A stretch of DNA of 31,145 nucleotides from Fusobacteriaceae bacterium (GTDB lineage Bacteria; Fusobacteriota; Fusobacteriia; Fusobacteriales; Fusobacteriaceae), in contig CAAFPW010000026.1 in NCBI GenBank assembly GCA_900764925.1, positions 1 to 31,145 of the forward strand, read 5' to 3'. Positions 24,868 to 31,145 of the stretch are shown piece by piece. Made by a program: the position numbers and the translations under genes. The notes below the pieces were generated by a model. It saw only the letters and a program-made list of their open reading frames with translations. It did not search any database and was not told where the DNA came from. The first letter of the stretch is position 1; the number at the start of each line of letters is the position of its first letter.

Positions 24868-26102
24868 TATTTCACCTCATCGTAAGTAAATTCAAAATTC
24901 TCTGTCACATTGAAAAAATCTGAATAATCTATATCAAAAATTCTCTTTTTAACCTTTGATATATCTATTTTCAATCTAATAAGTTGAGTTAAAATTCCAG
25001 CATAAGAGAGATCTCCCTGTAAAAGTGCTCCATATATAATTCCATCCTTATGAATTATCTTCTTATAATTCCCTTTGTCATCACTATCTATCTCCACACT
25101 AAAACTCTCATCATAGTTTGAAGTTTCTCCTAAAGACATAGTTGGAATATCTAAAAAATTCATAGTAGCCTTACTAGCAAAGAAATCATCCATATCCTTT
25201 TTTATTCCACTCATATTGTAAGCAGCTATTATTCCTTCTTTTACTGCCACTGGCCAAATAGGTGCCTTTCCACTTACATCTCCAGCTCCATATACATTTT
25301 CTACATTAGTTTTTCCACTCTCATCAAATATAAGTCCCTGTCTATCACAAGCTATTCCACTTCCTTCTAAGAAACTTACATTAGCTCTTATTCCAGCTGC
25401 ACTGATAAGTAGATCACATGGTAGTACCTCTCCATTTTGTAGAGTAACACTTTTTATAATCCCATCTTCACTCTCAACAGAAGCTACTCCTGTACTATAA
25501 AACTGTTTTACTCCCTCTTTTTCAAAGGCTTTTTCATATACTCCAGCAGCAAACTTATCCAATTGAATTGGTAACATTCTATCTCCCATCTCAACTAGAT
25601 AGATATTTTTCTCGTGAGGTAGAAGCCCTGCTACTGCATCTACTCCTACTAATCCTCCACCCATTACAACTATATTTTCTATATTAGGTAGATACTCCTC
25701 TATCTTTTCAACATCTTCAAAATTTCTAAAACCAACTAAGTTTTTTACTCCATCTATTCCTGGTATCTTTGGTATGAAAGAGTGTGATCCAGAGGCAATA
25801 AGTAATTTATCATATGCTATCTCTTCTCCATCATCTAATCTTACTTTTTGAAGAGCTGTGTCTACTCCTACTACCTCTCTTCCCTTTAGCCACTCTATTC
25901 TATTTTTCTCTGCAAAATTCTCCTCTACAAAAGATAGTTGTTTTAGATTTCTAATACCTTTGATATGGTGATACAGTATACAACGTGAATAGATATCTCT
26001 ATCTTTAGATACTATAACTATCTCATCTTGAGGATTTAGTTCACGTAATTTTCTAGCTGCATTTATTCCAGCTGCACTAGCTCCTATTACTACAAATCTC
26101 AT
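24867..26102 (-). CDS. FAD/NAD(P)-dependent oxidoreductase (NirB-N-terminal type)
   Basis: This 411-residue flavoprotein of the pyridine-nucleotide disulfide oxidoreductase fold has an FAD dinucleotide motif VVIGASAAGINAA at residues 4-16, an NAD(P) motif VVMGGGLVGVDAV near 145-157, and the FAD-closing VYGAGDV near 291. There is no redox-active disulfide. It resembles rubredoxin reductase and the N-terminal domain of NADH-nitrite reductase. It probably carries electrons from NAD(P)H to the neighbouring ferredoxin and molybdenum subunit. It shares TAATG junctions with both the ferredoxin upstream and the channel downstream, indicating strong translational coupling. Confidence 0.9.
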   Translation of the reverse strand: MRFVVIGASAAGINAARKLRELNPQDEIVIVSKDRDIYSRCILYHHIKGIRNLKQLSFVEENFAEKNRIEWLKGREVVGVDTALQKVRLDDGEEIAYDKLLIASGSHSFIPKIPGIDGVKNLVGFRNFEDVEKIEEYLPNIENIVVMGGGLVGVDAVAGLLPHEKNIYLVEMGDRMLPIQLDKFAAGVYEKAFEKEGVKQFYSTGVASVESEDGIIKSVTLQNGEVLPCDLLISAAGIRANVSFLEGSGIACDRQGLIFDESGKTNVENVYGAGDVSGKAPIWPVAVKEGIIAAYNMSGIKKDMDDFFASKATMNFLDIPTMSLGETSNYDESFSVEIDSDDKGNYKKIIHKDGIIYGALLQGDLSYAGILTQLIRLKIDISKVKKRIFDIDYSDFFNVTENFEFTYDEVK

Positions 26103-26518
26103 TATCCATCTACCTCCTCAAATGTAATAGCTCCCATAGGACAACGATTTACACACTCTGGATTAGCTTCCTTCCCTTCAAAAGCACACATATCACATTT
26201 CATAATCTCTTTATGTGTTAAAGAATCACTTTTTAATACTCCATAAGGACAGGCCATAATACACATATAGCAACTAGCACACTGTTCTTTATTATATTCC
26301 ACATAACCTGTTTCACTATTTTTGCTCATAGCCCCTGTCATACAAGTAAATACACACTCTGGTAGATCACAGTGACGACAAAATATCGGAGCTGGTTTTT
26401 TTTCTGAATCAATTGTTATTCTATTTCTAGAGTCACTTGAGTCATGAGCTACACAACAAGCAGTTACACAAGTTAGACAACCTACACATTTTTTTCTATC
26501 TATCTTAATACGTTTCAT
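26102..26518 (-). CDS. Four-cluster ferredoxin electron-transfer subunit (HycB/HydN-like)
   Basis: This 138-residue iron-sulfur protein has sixteen cysteines arranged as four [4Fe-4S] ligand sets: CVGCLTC-VTAC, CRHCDLPECVFTC, CASCYMC-IMACP and CDMC with a downstream CVNRCP. The layout matches the beta subunits of dimethyl sulfoxide reductase-type enzymes (HycB, HydN, DmsB). It should link the flavoprotein and the catalytic molybdenum subunit. No twin-arginine or Sec signal is present, so the complex is cytoplasmic. AAAGGGAGAA precedes the ATG. It starts two bases after the catalytic subunit ends. Confidence 0.93.
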   Translation of the reverse strand: MKRIKIDRKKCVGCLTCVTACCVAHDSSDSRNRITIDSEKKPAPIFCRHCDLPECVFTCMTGAMSKNSETGYVEYNKEQCASCYMCIMACPYGVLKSDSLTHKEIMKCDMCAFEGKEANPECVNRCPMGAITFEEVDG

Positions 26519-26520
26519 AA

Positions 26521-28599
26521 TTATTCTCCCTTTAAAAAGATATTTACTACTGCTGCCTTATAAGATGGCTCTTTAGAATATGCATCATATACTGAAGATG
26601 TCAATTTATTACACTCAATATAGTGGATAGGAGCATAGAGTTCCTCTCTTCTCACATCGCTACTCAACATAGCTATAAACTCTGCACTCTGTCCATTACT
26701 TGATCTTACAACAACAGTATCATTCTCTTGAATTCCCTTTTCCTTTGCTAAATCAGGATTGATATAGATATATGCTTCCTTAGATACAGCATCTATTACA
26801 AAAGGAATCTCTCTCGTTCTACTCTGTGTATGCCATTGTCCTACTGTTCCTCTTCCTGTATTAAAGATATATGGATACTCTTCACTAACTTTTAATGGAG
26901 TTTCCGCTACCTTTTCAAATAAAAATTTTGCTTTTTTACTTGGAGTGAAATATTTACCATCCTCATACAGTCTTCTCTCATCTTCAACTAATTTCTCTCC
27001 AGCTCTCAATGGCCACTGTATTCCATGGCTCTCCTCTAAATCCTCGTACTCTATTCCTGTTATATCACATGGCATTCCCTCTGAACAAGCTCTCATAAAA
27101 TTAAAAGCGTCTTTCGGTGTCTTCCATCTCTCTATTATATCTTGAAGTTTTAAAGCCTTAGCCACTCCATAGAAAATTTCATAGTCAGTTAACTCATCTC
27201 TATCTTTTTCTAAACATGGTCTTACAGCTGATAATCTTCTCTCTAAGTTGATAACTGTTCCCTCTTTTTTTATTCCTGGTACTGCTGGTAGATATATATC
27301 ACATAGACTAGATGTCTCTGTATCATCATATATATCCTGTACTATTAATACTTCTAATTTTTCCATAGCCTCTCTAAATGTTTCATTATTTATCCAAGAG
27401 TGACGTGGATTAGTACATACTACCCATAGAGCTTTTATCTCTCCAGAATTTATATTCTCTATTATCTTATTGTATGGTATAGTTGGCTTTTCTATTAGAA
27501 GGCTCTCCTCTACACCCAAAGCTTTAGCTACATTTTTACGACGATTTGGATTATCAAAATCTCCTCCTCCAAAAAGTCCAGTGGTATTACTGAATACTCT
27601 TGATCCCATAGCATTACTCTGTCCTGTAATAGAGTTAGCTCCTGTTCCTTCTCTTCCTATGTTTCCTGTCATAAGAGCTAGATTTATTATAGCTTGTACA
27701 CTTCTTACAGCTTCATGTCCTTGGTTTATTCCCATAGTCCACCAGAAAGAAACTCTCTCTCCATCGTGAATTAATTCCACTAACTCCTCTATCTGCTCCC
27801 TAGTTATTCCACATGTCTCAACAGCTTTTTCCAATGTATAATCTTTTACAAACTCTTTAAACTCTTGGAAATTTTCAGTATTATCCTCTATATAATCCCT
27901 GTTGATATAATCCTTCTTGATAATAAGATTTGCTAAAGTATAGAATAGTGTCAAATCTGTTTTTGATTTTATTCCATACCAATAGTCAGCGTTTTTAGCT
28001 GTTTCAGAATAACGAGGATCTATAACTATTACCTTTTTATTCCTATTTTTTCTAACTCTTCCCCAAAGTATAGGATGAGCTACCACAGGGTTAGCCCCTA
28101 TAAATATAATTGTATCAGAAAGCTCTAAATCTTTAAGAGTATACCCAGGTGCATCAAACCCAAAACTTTGCTTGTGAGCCACAGCTGCTGTTGCCATACA
28201 AAGACGAGTATTCCCATCAACATTTGCCTTTAGATGATTTCTCATCATATGCCCAAATATTGCAAACTCTTCCATTGTCATCTGCCCTGTACTCAAAGCT
28301 GCTACACTCTCATTCCCATATTTTTCCCTTATCTCTGTAATTCTTTGAGCTACCTCTTCAAAACCTTTTTCCCAACTTACATATTCAAAACTTCCATCCT
28401 TTCTCTTTAAACGAGGTAATGGATTTGGTTTAAATTTGCTATGTTGCTTATCTAAAGATATCCCTTTTACACAACTAAACCCATCGTTGACAGGATACCC
28501 CTTTGTAGGAACAATCTTTATAATCTTATTATCCTCTACATAGAAATCAAGATTACAATCAATTGCACAATAATTACATGTCGATTGAACTTTTTTCAT
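26521..28599 (-). CDS. Molybdopterin oxidoreductase, NarB/NasA-like nitrate reductase catalytic subunit
   Basis: This 692-residue bis-MGD enzyme of the DMSO reductase family has an N-terminal [4Fe-4S] motif at Cys8, Cys11, Cys15 and Cys43, with Lys45 after it as in electron-conducting members. The molybdenum ligand is Cys134 in NTRLCMATAA, the pattern of NapA/NarB/NasA nitrate reductases. It is a cysteine and not selenocysteine, and no in-frame TGA is present. The C-terminal pterin motif is GRGTVGQWHTQSRTRE, again like cytoplasmic nitrate reductases. No twin-arginine signal is seen, so it acts in the cytoplasm. Formate or another oxyanion cannot be ruled out. It is the first gene of a nine-gene operon that also encodes cofactor-finishing enzymes. 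AGGGAGGAAACAG precedes the ATG. Confidence 0.88.
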   Translation of the reverse strand: MKKVQSTCNYCAIDCNLDFYVEDNKIIKIVPTKGYPVNDGFSCVKGISLDKQHSKFKPNPLPRLKRKDGSFEYVSWEKGFEEVAQRITEIREKYGNESVAALSTGQMTMEEFAIFGHMMRNHLKANVDGNTRLCMATAAVAHKQSFGFDAPGYTLKDLELSDTIIFIGANPVVAHPILWGRVRKNRNKKVIVIDPRYSETAKNADYWYGIKSKTDLTLFYTLANLIIKKDYINRDYIEDNTENFQEFKEFVKDYTLEKAVETCGITREQIEELVELIHDGERVSFWWTMGINQGHEAVRSVQAIINLALMTGNIGREGTGANSITGQSNAMGSRVFSNTTGLFGGGDFDNPNRRKNVAKALGVEESLLIEKPTIPYNKIIENINSGEIKALWVVCTNPRHSWINNETFREAMEKLEVLIVQDIYDDTETSSLCDIYLPAVPGIKKEGTVINLERRLSAVRPCLEKDRDELTDYEIFYGVAKALKLQDIIERWKTPKDAFNFMRACSEGMPCDITGIEYEDLEESHGIQWPLRAGEKLVEDERRLYEDGKYFTPSKKAKFLFEKVAETPLKVSEEYPYIFNTGRGTVGQWHTQSRTREIPFVIDAVSKEAYIYINPDLAKEKGIQENDTVVVRSSNGQSAEFIAMLSSDVRREELYAPIHYIECNKLTSSVYDAYSKEPSYKAAVVNIFLKGE

Positions 28600-28672
28600 C
28601 TGTTTCCTCCCTCTTACTCAATTTACTTCCCTTAACAATTTCTCCGTAATTTTTATCACAAAGTTTTATCAT

Positions 28673-28715
28673 ATTATATATAATAAATTAAATTTCTTCT
28701 GTGATTCTAATCACT
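28673..28715 (-). promoter_or_regulatory. CRP-type box and promoter of the molybdenum operon
   Basis: TGTGA-N6-TCACT at 28700-28715 matches nine of ten CRP half-site positions. On the minus strand a perfect TATAAT lies at 28678-28673, so transcription would start near 28666 and the box is centred at -41.5. Box to -10 distance is identical to the asr promoter. A further TGTGA half-site lies at 28660-28656 just past the start. The leader of about 67 bases shows no room for a molybdenum-cofactor riboswitch. I see no clear terminator for the upstream addA gene in this interval. Confidence 0.78.
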
Positions 28716-28756
28716 CAAACTTCTAAAAATTTTTGAGGGAGGAATAACTTTTTATC

Positions 28757-31145
28757 TTAAATATCCAATTCTATATACTCTGTCTTTATTTCAAACTCAT
28801 CTATATTTACACTGTTTTTCTTTACTCTTTCTGCCACAGCCAGTGTATAGTTTCTTATCTGCTCCTCATCATACTTTCCAGTCTTATAATCTGCTATATA
28901 GATTATTCCCTTTTTATTTTCTTTTGGGAGCTTTATCATCAATCTATCTATTCTATAATCCTTTCTCTCTCCATCTACTTTTAAATACACAGGATACTCT
29001 CTATATACATAGTCCCAATCAGTCTGAAAAATCTCCTTGCACTTTCTATATATGTACTCTATATTTTGTGGAGAAAACAGTTCTTTTATCTCTCTCTCTC
29101 CTAAAAGTGAGCTGTATTTTGCAAAAGTTAATCTCTTTGCTAACTCTATTTCACTCTCTTCCCAATTTAAAATATTCTCTAAGAAGTAGTGAACTACTAT
29201 ACCTCTCACTCTTTTTCCTTCAATTTGCAGGGTATGAGAATATATCTTATTCAATCCTTCCTGTCTATTTTTATCTACTTCCTCTTTGTGAAGCCTATCT
29301 GGTGTTGTGAGAGTTATCTCATACTCCTCTCCTGTCTCTATATTTTTTTCTACACCCTTACTTAAAATTATATCTCCTCGATCTCTATCTTTTAATAGAG
29401 TTGAAAAGTTTGATTTTTCTAAATCCTCTCTATTTTCCACAACTACAAAAATATTGTTCTTAGGTCTAGTAAGAGCTACATAGAGGTTATTTATCTCCTC
29501 ATGCTCTCTTTTTAATTCCCTCTCTTTTAAGTAGTTTATCCCATTTATACTCTCTAAAATCTTATTAAATTTATTATCAGTTATGAGAAAAGAGTGTACT
29601 TGAGAGTAGGTTTCATCCATCTCCAGATAGAATTCCATCCCCCTATCCCCTCTATTTCTTTGTTTAGTTGGGATATAGTAGAAAAGTGTATCAAACTCCA
29701 GCCCCTTAGATTTATGAATAGTCATCAGTGATACACTATTACTGTTTCCTCCAAATATTTTTTTAAACTTCTCCTTTTGACTATTCTCCTCATACTCTAT
29801 CAAAAAATCATTAAAATATCTGTACTCCTTTAAAAGTTTGTACAGTCCAAAGATATTTATACTCTCCTCATCATTTTGAAATCTACTTCCTATCCCTACA
29901 CCTTGTAGTATCTCATAGGTTAAGAACTCTGTCTCTCCATTATAAAATTTATAATCATGATAGAAACCTCTCAATCTCTTCATAATTTCAGACTCTATCT
30001 CTAATGATACTTCATTTTCTTCATTTGAATAGAGATAACTCTCTACCTCAGCTCTTCTCTCTACTATCTCTTTCAAACTTAGAGCTGATATGTTCATCAA
30101 ATCTGAACGTAAAAAATCCAATAGAGCTAGAAAATCTCTCTTTACTAGCCAAGAGATCAAAGAGTAGACTCCACCTATACCTCTACTCTCCAATATTGTA
30201 GTATCTGATTCCAATGTGTAGGGAATTCCTCTCTCTCCTAGAGCAACAGCAATCTTTTCAAGAGTTTTCTTAGTTCTTGCCAATATCCCTATCCCATTAT
30301 AATTAGAGGAAAACTCTCTTTCTATCTCATCTATCATCAATTCAACTGTATCTTTTTCCTCTTCATTAGTTATGAGTTTTACTGCTCCCCCATCACTGTT
30401 ATCTTTGAATCCCACACAATTAAATTTCCATTCATTGAAGATTGAATACAAATCTCTACTTTCACTAGATAACTCTTCAAATATCTCATTGGTATATTCC
30501 ACAATATTTCTTTTACTTCTAAAGCATCTATCTAGCTCCTCTTCTTTCCCATCTATGATCTTTGCTAAATTTTCAAAGAGTTTTTTCTCTCCTCCTCTCC
30601 AACCATAGATACTTTGTTTTTCATCTCCTACACAGATAACATCCTCACTCTTATCCAAAATATTTTTTAATATTCTCCATTGTAATATGCTTGTATCTTG
30701 GAACTCATCTATAAATACACTTCTAAGTCTTCCATCTATGATTTCAAAAAACTCTTCAGTCAGTCCATTCTCATCTATAAATCCTAACTCTTTTTCCTCT
30801 AAGTATTTAAAAGTATATATACTTATATCTGTATGGGTAAATCTCTTCTCTCTAAATTTTATCTCATCATATATTGAGTAGATTTTCTCGATTATTTTTA
30901 ATAGCTTCTCTTCATAAGAGATTACAAATCTGTTGTACATCTCCTTTCCTAAGTTATCTCTAAACTCTCCATAGAGGTAGTTTAAATCTTCTAAGTGTGA
31001 ATCTATATCCCCTTTTTTAGATTTTACTTTCACACCATTCCAAATCTTATCCTCTAGAAATATTGAGTAGTTATCTTTTAAAAACTCCTCTCTATTTTCT
31101 GAATTAAAGAATCCTTGACACCCTTTTTTTATCAGTTCTTGGAAA
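28757..31145 (-). CDS. addA: AddA/RecB-type UvrD helicase-nuclease (5' end beyond the window)
   Basis: The frame is open from the stop at 28757 to the right edge. A GTG at 31033 is only an internal codon, because in-frame coding continues upstream (NYSIFLEDKIWNGV). Superfamily 1 helicase motifs are visible: motif II FIDEFQDTS, motif III VGDEKQSIYGWRGG, motif V LMTIHKSKGLEFD and motif VI NNLYVALTRPKNN. A C-terminal PD-(D/E)XK nuclease has RIDRLM and IADYKTGK near 28874-28960, preceded by a RGIVVHYFLE helix. Walker A lies outside the window. This is the AddA-type subunit of the double-strand break repair enzyme. Its partner AddB would be expected beyond the right edge. Confidence 0.88.
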   Translation of the reverse strand, partial: FQELIKKGCQGFFNSENREEFLKDNYSIFLEDKIWNGVKVKSKKGDIDSHLEDLNYLYGEFRDNLGKEMYNRFVISYEEKLLKIIEKIYSIYDEIKFREKRFTHTDISIYTFKYLEEKELGFIDENGLTEEFFEIIDGRLRSVFIDEFQDTSILQWRILKNILDKSEDVICVGDEKQSIYGWRGGEKKLFENLAKIIDGKEEELDRCFRSKRNIVEYTNEIFEELSSESRDLYSIFNEWKFNCVGFKDNSDGGAVKLITNEEEKDTVELMIDEIEREFSSNYNGIGILARTKKTLEKIAVALGERGIPYTLESDTTILESRGIGGVYSLISWLVKRDFLALLDFLRSDLMNISALSLKEIVERRAEVESYLYSNEENEVSLEIESEIMKRLRGFYHDYKFYNGETEFLTYEILQGVGIGSRFQNDEESINIFGLYKLLKEYRYFNDFLIEYEENSQKEKFKKIFGGNSNSVSLMTIHKSKGLEFDTLFYYIPTKQRNRGDRGMEFYLEMDETYSQVHSFLITDNKFNKILESINGINYLKERELKREHEEINNLYVALTRPKNNIFVVVENREDLEKSNFSTLLKDRDRGDIILSKGVEKNIETGEEYEITLTTPDRLHKEEVDKNRQEGLNKIYSHTLQIEGKRVRGIVVHYFLENILNWEESEIELAKRLTFAKYSSLLGEREIKELFSPQNIEYIYRKCKEIFQTDWDYVYREYPVYLKVDGERKDYRIDRLMIKLPKENKKGIIYIADYKTGKYDEEQIRNYTLAVAERVKKNSVNIDEFEIKTEYIELDI

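Noticed and set aside
26521..28599. Selenocysteine at the molybdenum ligand position
   Set aside because: The ligand codon encodes Cys134, the frame has no internal TGA, and the motif is of the nitrate reductase type, so no selenoprotein is supported.
28600..28672. Molybdenum-cofactor riboswitch in the leader of the molybdenum operon
   Set aside because: The predicted leader is only about 67 bases and AT-rich with no strong paired elements, too short for the known aptamer.
28843..29310. 155-codon open frame on the plus strand
   Set aside because: It lies opposite the intact helicase-nuclease gene, is Leu/Ser/Phe/Tyr-rich as expected for the antisense of such a gene, and has no ribosome-binding site or recognisable domain.
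31033..31145. GTG at 31033 as the true start of the helicase-nuclease
   Set aside because: The frame remains open through 31145, the upstream codons look coding, and Walker A is missing downstream. The gene must begin outside the window.

Overview
The window is AT-rich bacterial DNA. Its codon use (Arg mostly AGA, many TTG/GTG starts) and gene content fit a Fusobacterium-like anaerobe: an outer-membrane TonB receptor, a Bat operon, anaerobic AsrABC sulfite reductase, many Fe-S proteins, and MORN_2 repeat proteins. The genus is an inference. I see no rRNA, tRNA, CRISPR array, insertion sequence or phage gene.

Layout. (1) 64-5696, minus strand: a five-gene iron-siderophore uptake operon. It runs TonB receptor, two FecCD permeases, ATPase, CeuE-like binding protein, from a perfect TTGACA-N17-TATAAT promoter. 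(2) 5915-6893, plus: a small membrane protein and a nine-repeat MORN_2 protein, ending at a bidirectional terminator shared with (3). (3) 6945-7843, minus: an SGNH hydrolase and a one-domain EamA/DMT protein. (4) 8019-9949, plus: a ferredoxin-nitroreductase fusion and a cysteine desulfurase. (5) 10101-17199, plus: a Bat operon of eight genes (MoxR ATPase, DUF58, unknown membrane protein, BatA, BatB, BatC-like, BatD, DUF4250). (6) 17358-20895, plus: a Crp-family regulator followed by asrABC. (7) 20950-28599, minus: a nine-gene molybdenum-enzyme operon. It runs nitrate-reductase-like catalytic subunit, four-cluster ferredoxin, FAD oxidoreductase, TDT channel, MobA, MoeA, MobB, TIGR04076 protein, HD protein. 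(8) 28757 to the right edge, minus: an AddA/RecB-type helicase-nuclease cut by the window end.

How it fits together. The most interesting signal is regulatory. The asrABC operon and the molybdenum operon lie about 10 kb apart on opposite strands. Each starts with a near-perfect TGTGA-N6-TCACA box followed by a TATAAT -10 element, and the box centre lies exactly 29.5 bp from the upstream edge of the -10 in both. That corresponds to a class II activator site centred at -41.5. The regulator between them (17358-18035) has the R-E-T-V-S-R recognition-helix pattern that reads TGTGA in E. coli CRP, but I do not see the cAMP-contact residues. The window therefore looks like a small anaerobic respiration or assimilation regulon. 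It would pair a molybdenum oxyanion reductase, its cofactor-finishing genes and an anion channel with a siroheme reductase that could act on sulfite, and perhaps on nitrite. No gene-free stretch exceeds 300 bases.
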